From contig JAGXGY010000027.1 of assembly GCA_024636505.1 (NCBI GenBank), positions 50,825-114,824 on the forward strand: a stretch of DNA of 64,000 nt, read 5' to 3'. The position numbers and the translations under genes are program-made. Every line of letters starts with the position of its first letter. Position 1 is the first letter of the stretch. The notes beneath the pieces were generated by a model that saw only the letters and a program-made list of their open reading frames with translations, did not search any database and was not told where the DNA came from. The stretch comes from Methylobacter sp. (lineage in GTDB: Bacteria > Pseudomonadota > Gammaproteobacteria > Methylococcales > Methylomonadaceae). This document shows, in pieces, positions 8,310 through 17,363 of this stretch.

Positions 8310-9053
8310 ATGGCAGGTTTTTTAGGCTCAGGCCGCATTTATGTAGATCGCAAAGTCGCTGGGGTTTTCCAGGGATATAAATATATCGGTAACGCGACTA
8401 AGTTCGAGATCAAGGAGAACTCGGAAAAAAAGGAGCGTATATCAAAAGACCGGGCCAACTACGGCTCGGCGCTGAATACGGTGTTTATCAAGAAGCCCGC
8501 CGAGGTCAATATCGCGTTGGACGACCTGGACAAGGACAGTCTGGCGCTGGTGTTTTTGGGCAATACCTCGGCGGTTTCGGTCACCGGCGCAACCGTCACT
8601 GACGAAGTCGCGACAGGTTTTAAGGGTCTGATTTTAAAAACCGCCCAGCGCAAAATCAGCGCAGTCGTTATCACCGACTCGACCGCCGTGACCACCTTCG
8701 CGCTCGGTACCGATTACGAAATCACCGACGCCAGTCTGGGATTAATCAAGGTCTTGGCCGCTGGTACCATTACTGACGGTCAGTCGCTGAAGATCGACTA
8801 CACCTACGCCTCCATGACCAGCAACAAGGTGGCGGGCGGCACCAATTCCAACATCATCGTGCGCATATTGTTTGATGGCATCAATCAGGCCGACCAAAGC
8901 AAAGCCGTGGTTAACGTGTTCGAGGGGGTGTTGTCGCCCACGTCCGGGGTCGATTTCCTGGCCGATGATTTTACCTCGATGGAGCTGGCAGGCATTGCCA
9001 ATGTGCCTGCGGGCGAAACGGCAGCCTACGAAGTCGAACTGGACGTGGTCTAA
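8310..9053 (+). CDS. Phage major tail tube protein
   Basis: The 247-aa protein precedes the tail chaperone and tape measure, the fixed position of the tail tube protein. The sequence MAGFLGSGRIYVDRKVAGVFQGYKYIGNATKFEIKENSEKKER is a typical N-terminus for tube proteins of flexible-tailed Mu-like phages. The middle (TDSTAVTTFALGTDYEITDASLGLIKVLAAGTITDGQSLKIDYTY) looks like an inserted Ig-like domain exposed on the tube surface. AGAGG lies nine bases before the ATG. Confidence 0.8.
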   Translation: MAGFLGSGRIYVDRKVAGVFQGYKYIGNATKFEIKENSEKKERISKDRANYGSALNTVFIKKPAEVNIALDDLDKDSLALVFLGNTSAVSVTGATVTDEVATGFKGLILKTAQRKISAVVITDSTAVTTFALGTDYEITDASLGLIKVLAAGTITDGQSLKIDYTYASMTSNKVAGGTNSNIIVRILFDGINQADQSKAVVNVFEGVLSPTSGVDFLADDFTSMELAGIANVPAGETAAYEVELDVV

Positions 9054-9056
9054 CCG

Positions 9057-9380
9057 ATGCGGCTGCAGCAATCGGTTAGGCTCGATGAATTGCGCACGGT
9101 AACCGTGCGCGAGTTGCGGGTGCGTGACGCCCGCAAGTTGTTGTCACAGGCGAAAAGCCTGGATCAGGTCGATATGCAGACGCTGATGGTCGAGCGCTTT
9201 GACGAGCTGGTCGTGCTGCTCGGCGACGGCATTGCCATGCCGGACGGCGAGACGCTGGAGGACCTGACGTTCAGCGAGGTCGCTTTAGTCAAAGCCGCGT
9301 TGCTGGAGGTCAACGCGGCTTTTTTAGACCTGATGTGGATGGCGCCGGAAAAAGCGCCAAACCCGCAGCCAACAGTTTAG
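9057..9380 (+). CDS. Tail assembly chaperone, short (zero-frame) form
   Basis: The 107-aa protein sits between tail tube and tape measure, where phages encode a chaperone in two forms joined by a frameshift. It contains LRTVTVRELRVRDARKLLSQ and an acidic helix with LTFSEVALVKAALLEVNAAFLDL. The zero-frame stop is at 9378-9380. The -1 frame is open across that stop and continues to 9493 (separate entry). The ATG is three bases after the tube gene stop; no strong ribosome site is seen, so translation is probably coupled. Confidence 0.75.
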   Translation: MRLQQSVRLDELRTVTVRELRVRDARKLLSQAKSLDQVDMQTLMVERFDELVVLLGDGIAMPDGETLEDLTFSEVALVKAALLEVNAAFLDLMWMAPEKAPNPQPTV

Positions 9381-9493
9381 CTAACTTCGACCGCGCCTGT
9401 ATTGCCCTGATTGAACGCGGGCATTCAGGCGTTTTCGAGTATGGCTGGACTTTCTTTATCGCCGCGTTGACCTATTCACCCGAGAAATCATAA
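9353..9493 (+). CDS. -1 frameshift extension of the tail assembly chaperone
   Basis: The zero frame reads GAA AAA GCG at 9348-9356. A -1 slip on the A5 run (9349-9353) gives AAA AGC GCC and then 46 open codons, ending ANFDRACIALIERGHSGVFEYGWTFFIAALTYSPEKS before TAA 9491-9493, four bases before the tape measure start. A coding-like peptide with no start codon of its own, filling exactly the gap before the tape measure, is the hallmark of the G/GT arrangement in lambda, P2 E/E' and Mu. The slippery string is not the perfect X XXY YYZ heptamer, so the exact slip site is inferred. Confidence 0.75.
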   Translation, partial: SAKPAANSLANFDRACIALIERGHSGVFEYGWTFFIAALTYSPEKS

Positions 9494-9496
9494 GCC

Positions 9497-12400
9497 ATGT
9501 CCGGAAACAATAATCTAGCAATGCGCATCATCCTCCGCCTGCAGGATGATGCCAGTCGCGGCCTCGATACGGCCCGGGGCCATGTGCGCGGCATTGGCCA
9601 GGAAGTTGATCGCGTTAAACAGCTGATGGTCGGCTTTTTCAGCTTTGTGGCGATTAAAGCCGGTATCGAGCAGGTAATAAAATTAAGCGATAAGTTTGCC
9701 AGCCTATCGGCTCGGATAAAGCTGTCAACGACATCTCAAGGCGAATATAACGCCGCGCAAGAGCAATTATTTGCTATCGCTCAGCGTAGTCGCACGTCGC
9801 TGGAGTCGGTCATCGGCCTCTATGCCAAGGTTCAAATCGGCATTCGCAGCCTGGGCGGCACCCAGCAACAAGCCTTCGTCACCACCGAGGCGGTCACGCA
9901 GGCATTCAAGATTTCCGGCGCATCGGCCAGCGAATCGGCAGGCGGCATTCAACAGCTGACGCAATCGATGTCCAGTGGCGTGTTGCGCGGCGAAGAATTC
10001 AACTCAGTGATGGAGAACGGCTCTCGAGTCGCGCAAGCGCTGGCCGACGGCCTGAATGTCCCGATCGGCAAGTTGCGCGGCATGGCCGAGGCCGGTGAAC
10101 TGACCTCAACGCGGGTGATTAACGCGCTGCTCTCGCAAAAAGACGTGTTGGCAGCCGAGTATGCCCAGCTGCCGGTCACCGTATCCGGCGCGTTCCAGAA
10201 GCTGGAAAACCAGTTTTTAAAGTATATCGGCACCTCAAAAAACGCCAGCGAGGCGACGCGCAGCATTGCCGACAGCATTGAATTTATTACCGGCCATCTG
10301 AATGACTTGGTCAGTCTGGCGGTCACCGGCGGCAAAGTGTTGCTGGCGATGTTCGCGGCCAGCAAGATCAACGCGCTGCTACGCTATAACCAAGGCCTTA
10401 TCGCTTCAGCCGCCGCCGCCCGAGCCGATGCGACCGCCGCCGAACTGAACCGGATTCAAACAATTGCGCTGCTCGAAGCCAAGGCCGCCGCTGCCCGAGC
10501 CGGGGTGACGGCGCAGCGGGCGATGGTTGAAGAAGCCCGTCTGGGCGTGGCCCTGGCCGCCACCACCCACGAACGCTCGCTGGCAACCGCACGACTGACC
10601 GCCGAACTGAACCGGCTGGGTGTCGCACAAGGCCGCGCCAGCGCGGCGACGGCAAATCTGGCGGCCGCTCAGGACGTAGCCGCGGTCAGCACCACACGCC
10701 TGAGCCGGGCCTTTGCCGCGTTGGGCGGTTTGAGCGGCATGGTTAACGGCGTGTTCGGAGCCTGGATAGCCTGGGACATCGGCACCACCATCGGCAACTG
10801 GGGCTTGCAGTTCGCCTGGGTGCAAAAGGTCGGGGCCAATATCGCGCAAATGACCGCCAAATTTGTCGCGTTCGGTGCCTTTATGACCACGCCGTTATCG
10901 CTGGCCAGCTGGCAGGCGTTCGCAGCAGAACTGGACAATATCGACGTCCATTTTGACGGCGTGCGGGCCAGCATCGGCAAGACCACTCAAGCCCATGCTG
11001 ACGGCTCGTCCAGTATGGCGCAGACCGAAGCGGAAAAAAGCGCACTGATTGAAGCCGAAGCGCTGAAGCAGCAGACCGCGTTTGCCAGCGTACGAACAGC
11101 CGCCAAAGCCCTGTCCGACAGCATCAGCGCCGAAGCCAAGGCGCAAACGGCGGCGATTGAGCAGGCCTTGATCGAGCGCCTGGGGCTGATCGATGCGATG
11201 GACATCAGCGAAGCGGCAAAAGATAGCTTGCGGGTCACGGCGAAACTGGCGGCGTCAACCGCCGAAGTGACGCTGCAGCAAAACACCGCAGAGCAAAAAC
11301 TGGCGGTTATCGACCAGGAATATGCCGCCGAATTGACATTGGCGGCAACCAACGCCCAGCGCAGCGGCGAGATAGAAAGCCAAAAGCGGCAGGATAAATT
11401 GGCGGTTTATACCGGCCTGGCCGACTATTATCAGGGCGAGGTCAACCGGCTGTCCGGCGTTTATGCCAGCGAGTTGCAACGGGCGCAGCAAGCCAAGCAG
11501 CAACTGCAAAATCTGAATCAGAGCCACGAACAGGCGCTGTTCAACATCAAATTAATGGGCATGGGCGAGCGCGAAAAAATTGATGCGCAAGAGTCCTTAT
11601 TTAATGACAAGCTCAGACAGATCAAAACGGAACGCGCCAAGGGCGAACAGGCCGACCAGGGCAAAATAAACGCCTTGCTGGGCGATGCGCGCGGCTTGCA
11701 TGACCAGATCACCCGCGCTGCCGGTACCGGTTCCTCGGCGCTGTCCAAAGCTAAAAGCCGCGAAAACATTTTGTGGGCGCAGGAAAAAACCACGCTCGAA
11801 GCCAATGCAGCGGCGCACGAAAGCAATGCCGACCGCGCTAAAATCGCGCGTAACGGCGTCAATAAGAAGTTGCAGGCCACGCAAGCGACTATCAAAGACA
11901 TGACCGACAAGCTCAATGCCGAGTATGCGCTGAAAATCGGCATCGATACCGCCAGTCTGAGTGCCGCGCAATCCCTGATTGCTAGGCTGGTTGCGCCGGA
12001 AACCAAAACCATTTACATCAACACCGTCGAAACCGGCAGCGCGGCCGCGCAAGCCACCGGCGGCCCGGCCGGACAACCCACAGGCCAACCGTGGCGCTTT
12101 AACCTTGGCGGTTTTTTGCCCAGAACCGGCAAACTGCCGGGCTTCGGCGGCGGCGACAAAATCAAAGCGCTGCTGGAATCCGGGGAATTTATCGTCCGCA
12201 AAGAGGCGGTTAAAAAATTAGGTATGCCGTTTATGCACCTGGTCAATGACGGACAACAACCGGTCGGCGAGGTGATCCGTCGGGCCACCGGCGGCCCTGT
12301 GGATGCGGACAAAATCAGGCGCGACAGTGCGGCGGCGAAAAAAGTCAATTATGCTGATGTGGCGAATCATTTATTCAGCATCACTCAGGGCATTGGCAAC

Positions 12401-13018
12401 ATGAGCTCGCGCGACGTTAGCAACCGGGGGGTCTACTCGGGAACGGCTGATCGAGTTGATCAAACTATATGGACAGCATTGATGGCGCAATTGACGGCAT
12501 TTTTGAGTGATAGCGGCCTTCCTCATCTAAAAGGCCGGGCGGAAAGTTTGATGCAAGGCACCTTGCTGGATGCCCAAGGCGGCGATTTCAACGCTGCCAT
12601 GACACACGCCAAGGAGAAGATTCGTTTGCTGGTTGAAGACCAGCAAATTGCCGACATGAAGGCGCAAGAAAAAGCCGACATAAAGGCGCAAGAAAAAGCC
12701 GCCAGGAAGGCGCAAGCGGTTAATGGCGGGCAAGTGCAGGCCACGCTGACATCAGACAACCGCCCGGCAGGGCAAGGGCTGACATCCGCGCTCGCAATAT
12801 CCCAGCTGTCGCAAGCTAAAACACTATCCCTGCCGCAGCCGGTGTTGCCCGCTAAAACCACTGGCGGCACCGCGCAGGCACAAGCTCAAGGCTCGTCTAA
12901 TACCATGAAAGTGCAGTTTGTCTCGCCGAGTGGCAGCCAGTCAGCGGGGCACTTTACCCCCGGCGACGCCACGGCCATTTTGCAAATTTTGAAAGATTCG
13001 GGAGCGAGGACAGTATGA
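9497..13018 (+). CDS. Phage tail tape measure protein, second type
   Basis: The 1173-aa protein has the tape measure N-terminal domain: residues about 65-245 include LSARIKLSTTSQGEYNAAQEQLFAIA, GGIQQLTQSMSSGVLRGEEFNSVMENGSRVAQALADGL and SGAFQKLENQFLKYIG. A long Ala/Gln-rich coiled-coil section follows (about 380-820), with one hydrophobic region near 405-470. The C-terminal GGFLPRTGKLPGFGGGDKIKALLESGEFIVRKEAV motif is common in tape measures. A short KAQEKAD-type repeat lies near residue 1055. It is unrelated in type to the P2-like tape measure at 93-2390. Its end overlaps the next gene (ATGA). Confidence 0.93.
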   Translation: MSGNNNLAMRIILRLQDDASRGLDTARGHVRGIGQEVDRVKQLMVGFFSFVAIKAGIEQVIKLSDKFASLSARIKLSTTSQGEYNAAQEQLFAIAQRSRTSLESVIGLYAKVQIGIRSLGGTQQQAFVTTEAVTQAFKISGASASESAGGIQQLTQSMSSGVLRGEEFNSVMENGSRVAQALADGLNVPIGKLRGMAEAGELTSTRVINALLSQKDVLAAEYAQLPVTVSGAFQKLENQFLKYIGTSKNASEATRSIADSIEFITGHLNDLVSLAVTGGKVLLAMFAASKINALLRYNQGLIASAAAARADATAAELNRIQTIALLEAKAAAARAGVTAQRAMVEEARLGVALAATTHERSLATARLTAELNRLGVAQGRASAATANLAAAQDVAAVSTTRLSRAFAALGGLSGMVNGVFGAWIAWDIGTTIGNWGLQFAWVQKVGANIAQMTAKFVAFGAFMTTPLSLASWQAFAAELDNIDVHFDGVRASIGKTTQAHADGSSSMAQTEAEKSALIEAEALKQQTAFASVRTAAKALSDSISAEAKAQTAAIEQALIERLGLIDAMDISEAAKDSLRVTAKLAASTAEVTLQQNTAEQKLAVIDQEYAAELTLAATNAQRSGEIESQKRQDKLAVYTGLADYYQGEVNRLSGVYASELQRAQQAKQQLQNLNQSHEQALFNIKLMGMGEREKIDAQESLFNDKLRQIKTERAKGEQADQGKINALLGDARGLHDQITRAAGTGSSALSKAKSRENILWAQEKTTLEANAAAHESNADRAKIARNGVNKKLQATQATIKDMTDKLNAEYALKIGIDTASLSAAQSLIARLVAPETKTIYINTVETGSAAAQATGGPAGQPTGQPWRFNLGGFLPRTGKLPGFGGGDKIKALLESGEFIVRKEAVKKLGMPFMHLVNDGQQPVGEVIRRATGGPVDADKIRRDSAAAKKVNYADVANHLFSITQGIGNMSSRDVSNRGVYSGTADRVDQTIWTALMAQLTAFLSDSGLPHLKGRAESLMQGTLLDAQGGDFNAAMTHAKEKIRLLVEDQQIADMKAQEKADIKAQEKAARKAQAVNGGQVQATLTSDNRPAGQGLTSALAISQLSQAKTLSLPQPVLPAKTTGGTAQAQAQGSSNTMKVQFVSPSGSQSAGHFTPGDATAILQILKDSGARTV

Positions 13019-13395
13019 GCATAACCCTGGACGGCATCGCGCTGCCGGAAGACCTGATTTGGACTGACGAATTCGACTGGTCGCCACGCCAGCAAAAACA
13101 AAGCTACACGCTCACCGGCGCGTTGGTGGTTGAGCTGGGCATCAAGCAAAAAGGCCGGTCAATGACCTTAGTGGGCGGCGAGCAGGCGGCCTGGATTGAA
13201 CGCAGTGTGTTGCTGTCGCTGTATGCCAAGTTGGACAGTGCCAGCGTGATGACCTTAACGCTCAATGATGCGCGGGTGTTCAGCGTGGTGTTTAGCGCCG
13301 ACTCGCGACCGATTGATGCCGCACTGATTATCGATTATTCCACACCCGCCAGCACCGACTGGTATTCGTTAACGCTTAAATTACTGCAGGTTTAA
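13015..13395 (+). CDS. Phage tail protein, unknown (tail-tip module)
   Basis: The 126-aa protein starts in an ATGA overlap with the tape measure gene. It reads as a beta-rich protein: DGIALPEDLIWTDEFDWSP, SYTLTGALVVELGIKQKGRSMTLVGG and a C-terminal DWYSLTLKLLQV. A gene just after the tape measure often encodes a distal tail or hub component, so this is a likely role. I do not recognise a named family. Confidence 0.55.
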   Translation: MSITLDGIALPEDLIWTDEFDWSPRQQKQSYTLTGALVVELGIKQKGRSMTLVGGEQAAWIERSVLLSLYAKLDSASVMTLTLNDARVFSVVFSADSRPIDAALIIDYSTPASTDWYSLTLKLLQV

Positions 13396-13397
13396 CC

Positions 13398-16300
13398 ATG
13401 GCCATCCTTTCAGGCGACATAAAACTACTCAAATCGGATACCATGTCCGACGTGCCCGAAGGCGGTGGCGCGATTACCGGCGAATTGATTTTAAGCGGCG
13501 AAAGCAACAATATTTTCGACGACATCAGCACCTTGGACAGGGTCTACGGCGCTGTGCATATGCGCAAAGTGTTCCCTGCGGTACAAACCCAAAACACCGA
13601 TCGTTATTTTGGTTCTCATGTCATCATCAGCAAATTGCCGGGCGACGGCAAGATCGGCGTCAATCTGTTCAATACCGGCGATTATTTCGACCGGCGACCC
13701 GCAGCAAAAAGCCGGGTGGAGAATTACCGGGCCAGGGGGCCTGTTTACGCCGGGTTTTTATGGGCGACACAGTACATGGGCAGCCGCGCCGTTACCGTTT
13801 TTCAAGGCGAGTCGGCAAAAATTCCCGGCATTGGCGATGTGCTGGAGCTGGTATCGGCTACCGCCTCGCAAGCGATCAAGATCACCCGGCTCGACGCATC
13901 GATGCAGACCTTTACTGACGACCGGGGCGCTTACATTCGCCGGATTCTTGAAATCGAAATATCCGATGTGCTGACCGCTGATTTTGTCGGGGTGCAGATG
14001 AGCCGGTATGACGCTTTTAATCCGGCGCCTGCTGCTGTCATTCATAAAACCGTAGTCGCCAATGCAGCAAGGTACTACAGTGCCAGGCCGCTGGCGATTC
14101 CGGCCGTCTTGGGCGCATTGACTGTTAAAACCGATTCCGTTTACAGTCAGGTGGTACCGAGTTCGCAGTCCGAATTGGCCTTGGTCGATGTCACCGCAGG
14201 CAGTAACGCCGTGCCGGTGATCGAGTCGGGGCCGGATGTGACCCTGAGTTTGGGCAGCGTATCCGGCGCGATTTATAACCGATATTTGGGCGGCCCTATC
14301 ACGCCAGGGTCGTTGACCGTTGATTTTTCGGGGTTTGGTTTCTTGTGTACCGATGTGGCCGGTACCCTGACCCGTACCAGTGACGGCGTGGCGTACGGTA
14401 CGGTGATTTATGCGACCGGCGAGCTGCGCTTTAATACACCGGCCTCTTTTACCGGCACAGGAGGCGCGCTTATCGCCACCTTCAAACCCGCCGCCGCCCC
14501 GATCCGCGTTGCCGACACCACCTCGATACGGGTCACCGCCGCCAACCGGGGCTATGTGTGGACGATCAATCTCAACCCGCCGCCGCAACCGGGCGCATTG
14601 TCGGTCAGCTACCGGGCGTTAAATTCCTGGTACGAGCTGCGCGACAATGTCAACGGCGGCCTGCAGGCTGAAGAGCAGGGCATCGGCTCAGGGTCTGTCA
14701 ATTACGCGACCGGCTCGGTGACCTTGACCACCGCCGCCTTGCCGGATGCCGACAGCGACATCATTTATGCCTGGGGCCAGCCTGTCGATATTTTTAACCG
14801 CTCAGGCCTCGCGCCGGGAAAATTCAAGATCACGCACCCGCTGGCGAACGCTGCTTTTGATGCGTCCACCTTGACCATCAGTTGGAACGACGGCGCAGAA
14901 CGCACCGCCACGGCCAACGCCGCCGGGGTCATTTCCGGCTATGCGACCGGACAGCTCAATCTGACCACGGGCCTGGTTGAGTTCACGCCGACGACAGTGC
15001 CGCTGGGCGGGACCGAGTTCACTTTTTCCTATAGCTACGGACCCGCGATCAGCAAAACGCTGACCGCGTTTAATGTGGTCGGCAACGACGTGACCCTGGA
15101 TGTGGGCGATACCAACCTTATCCCCGGATCGCTAAAAGTGAGCTGGGATGCGCCGTGGGCCGCCGATCCGCTATACACCGTGCCGGTCGCCGCCGGTACA
15201 GTGCCGCAGCAGGATACCGATAACGCCGCAGGCGCTTTAGTCGGCGGGCGCTCGTCAACAATCGATTACGCCGCCGGAACGCTGACCTTTGACGCGACAA
15301 TTACTACATTATATAAAGCCGCCAATTTTTGGAAGTCATTACACACGCCCTCTTTCGGCGGCATGGCGGGCGGAATGTATAACACCATCACCGGCTACAG
15401 CAACACCAGCGTACAGACCACCATCCCGGCCGCCTTTACTGTGACGTACCGCACCGCCGCAGCAGGGTCGGCGGCCAGCGAAACGCTAAATTTTACCCAG
15501 ATAGAGATCGATTTAACGCCCGGTTACGCCGAGACCATTGTTCCGGGTTCGGCAAGGTTTACCCTCGGCGGCCGCAACTATGTGGACCGCCTTGGGCAGC
15601 TTTATTATGCCATTGATAGTGTGACCGGCGCCGGCACCTACGCCGGCACCATCGACTACACATCAGGACAGTGCGTGCTCAGCAACTGGGCCACCGGCGG
15701 CGTCGGCACGGTTGGCCTGGTGTCCCTGGCGACGACCATGAATTTTGCGCCGATCGAGTTTGCGGTCGGGCGTACTCCGGCCGCACCGATCAAACCCGGG
15801 GTGTTTCAGGTCCGGGCTGTACCGGCCGACGGCGGCGGCCAGATCACGGCCACGGCCGACAATATCGGCCGTTTCCTGACGGCCGACATGGACGGCTTCA
15901 TCGAGTACGAAACCGGGGTCTGGCGGGTACGCTTCGGTCAACGGGTGACCGCGGCAGGCAACGAGGCCGAGCCGTGGTACGACCCTGCCGAAGTTGTCGA
16001 GGGGCAAATCTTCAAGCCGCGTTATGTGCTGGCCGACACCATTTTTTACAATACCGTCGCCTATACTTATCTGCCGCTATCTGCGGCCATTCTAGGACTT
16101 GATCCGGTGCGCCTGCCGTCCGACGGTCGGGTGCCGGTGTATGCGCCCGGCGATGTGGTGGTGGTGCTCAACGACCAAACCAGCGTGGGCACCTTTACCA
16201 GTGGAGGTACCTTGGACTTAGGCCGGGTTAGGTTGGCTAAGTTGACTGTCCGTGATGCAGCCGGTAACGCGTTGCCCTCGGATAAATACAGCGCCGATCT

Positions 16301-16940
16301 GGATACCGGCATCATTACCTGGGGCGATTTAAACGGTATCAGCCAGCCGATCAGCATTGTTGACCGCATCGAAGACATGGCGGTGTTATCCGATGTGCAA
16401 ATCAACGGCCAGCTGTCGCTGTCGCAACCCTTGACCCATGCCTACCCTGTTGCAGGAACGCTGGTATCGAATGCCATTGTCTACGGCACGATTTACGCCC
16501 GAACCTCGGTACCCTTCGACCAGCAGACCTGGACGAACGTCTGGTCTGACACGCCTATAGGCAACACAGTGGCCGCGCAGTACAACAACACCCAGTACCC
16601 GATTGTGGTTAACAACGCCAGCTGCATCGCTGAAAGCTGGATTTGTCAGTTCACCAGCTCGACAGCATTCAACGTCATCGGCAAGAACATTGGCCAGATT
16701 GTGACCGGCGCTTCAACGTCCACAGTGACGGCCCCCATTAACCCCAACACCGGCGAGCCGTATTTCACCATTCCCGCCGCAGGCTGGGGCGGCGGTTGGT
16801 CATCGGGCAACGTGCTGCGCTTCAACACCTTTGCCGCCAATGTGCCTGTGTGGGTCATTCAGGCGATTGCTCAAGGCGAAGCCACCGACGACGATTACAC
16901 GCTGGCCTTGGAACTTCGCGGTGATATTGACCAACCTTAA
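13398..16940 (+). CDS. Large phage tail-tip structural protein
   Basis: The 1180-aa protein follows the tape measure by one small gene and is among the largest in the prophage. It is built of repeated beta-sandwich-like sections: units such as VNYATGSVTLTTAALP, YATGQLNLTTGLVEFTP, IDYAAGTLTFDATI, IDYTSGQCVLSNW and YETGVWRVRF recur, each of the form [DNE]YxxGxxxLxx. This suggests at least five tandem similar domains from about residue 320 to 860. It is probably a tail-tip or central fibre protein, but I cannot name a family. A good start ATG follows the previous stop by two bases. Confidence 0.6.
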   Translation: MAILSGDIKLLKSDTMSDVPEGGGAITGELILSGESNNIFDDISTLDRVYGAVHMRKVFPAVQTQNTDRYFGSHVIISKLPGDGKIGVNLFNTGDYFDRRPAAKSRVENYRARGPVYAGFLWATQYMGSRAVTVFQGESAKIPGIGDVLELVSATASQAIKITRLDASMQTFTDDRGAYIRRILEIEISDVLTADFVGVQMSRYDAFNPAPAAVIHKTVVANAARYYSARPLAIPAVLGALTVKTDSVYSQVVPSSQSELALVDVTAGSNAVPVIESGPDVTLSLGSVSGAIYNRYLGGPITPGSLTVDFSGFGFLCTDVAGTLTRTSDGVAYGTVIYATGELRFNTPASFTGTGGALIATFKPAAAPIRVADTTSIRVTAANRGYVWTINLNPPPQPGALSVSYRALNSWYELRDNVNGGLQAEEQGIGSGSVNYATGSVTLTTAALPDADSDIIYAWGQPVDIFNRSGLAPGKFKITHPLANAAFDASTLTISWNDGAERTATANAAGVISGYATGQLNLTTGLVEFTPTTVPLGGTEFTFSYSYGPAISKTLTAFNVVGNDVTLDVGDTNLIPGSLKVSWDAPWAADPLYTVPVAAGTVPQQDTDNAAGALVGGRSSTIDYAAGTLTFDATITTLYKAANFWKSLHTPSFGGMAGGMYNTITGYSNTSVQTTIPAAFTVTYRTAAAGSAASETLNFTQIEIDLTPGYAETIVPGSARFTLGGRNYVDRLGQLYYAIDSVTGAGTYAGTIDYTSGQCVLSNWATGGVGTVGLVSLATTMNFAPIEFAVGRTPAAPIKPGVFQVRAVPADGGGQITATADNIGRFLTADMDGFIEYETGVWRVRFGQRVTAAGNEAEPWYDPAEVVEGQIFKPRYVLADTIFYNTVAYTYLPLSAAILGLDPVRLPSDGRVPVYAPGDVVVVLNDQTSVGTFTSGGTLDLGRVRLAKLTVRDAAGNALPSDKYSADLDTGIITWGDLNGISQPISIVDRIEDMAVLSDVQINGQLSLSQPLTHAYPVAGTLVSNAIVYGTIYARTSVPFDQQTWTNVWSDTPIGNTVAAQYNNTQYPIVVNNASCIAESWICQFTSSTAFNVIGKNIGQIVTGASTSTVTAPINPNTGEPYFTIPAAGWGGGWSSGNVLRFNTFAANVPVWVIQAIAQGEATDDDYTLALELRGDIDQP

Positions 16941-16952
16941 ACGAGAAACAAC

Positions 16953-17363
16953 ATGAGCTTATCTTTTGCAACAACCCTACGATCCGTCCGTGCTACCGCT
17001 ATCCGTGACGCGCTGGACGCTGCCGCGACACCGGGCAAGTTTTTATTGTACGACGGCACCCAACCGGCGACTGGTGCGGCGATTACCACAGAAACGCTGA
17101 TCGGAACCTGCGTATTGTCCAAACCGTGCGGCACGGTGACTGACGGCGTGTTGTCCTTTGCCGCCATTGCTGATGACCCGGTTGCCGATGCGACCGGCAC
17201 GATTGGTTGGGCAAGAGCGGTTGACGGTGATGACGTGTTCGTTATGGATATGAGCTGTGGCGTCACCGGCGGCACGGAAGTGTTGCTGTTTAACACCCTG
17301 TCGGCGCAGGCTGGCGGGGTGATTCAGATTTTAGGCGGATCAATTGCTGAGGGGAATGCGTAA
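16953..17363 (+). CDS. Small phage tail-associated protein, unknown
   Basis: The 136-aa protein begins SLSFATTLRSVRATAIRDALDAAATPGKFLLYDGTQPATGAAI, a pattern I associate with small conserved proteins in Mu-like and related prophages, next to tail-tip genes. The remainder is beta-rich (VLSFAAIADDPV, DVFVMDMSCGVTGGTEV). It overlaps the following gene by one base (TAATG). No function can be assigned. Confidence 0.55.
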   Translation: MSLSFATTLRSVRATAIRDALDAAATPGKFLLYDGTQPATGAAITTETLIGTCVLSKPCGTVTDGVLSFAAIADDPVADATGTIGWARAVDGDDVFVMDMSCGVTGGTEVLLFNTLSAQAGGVIQILGGSIAEGNA

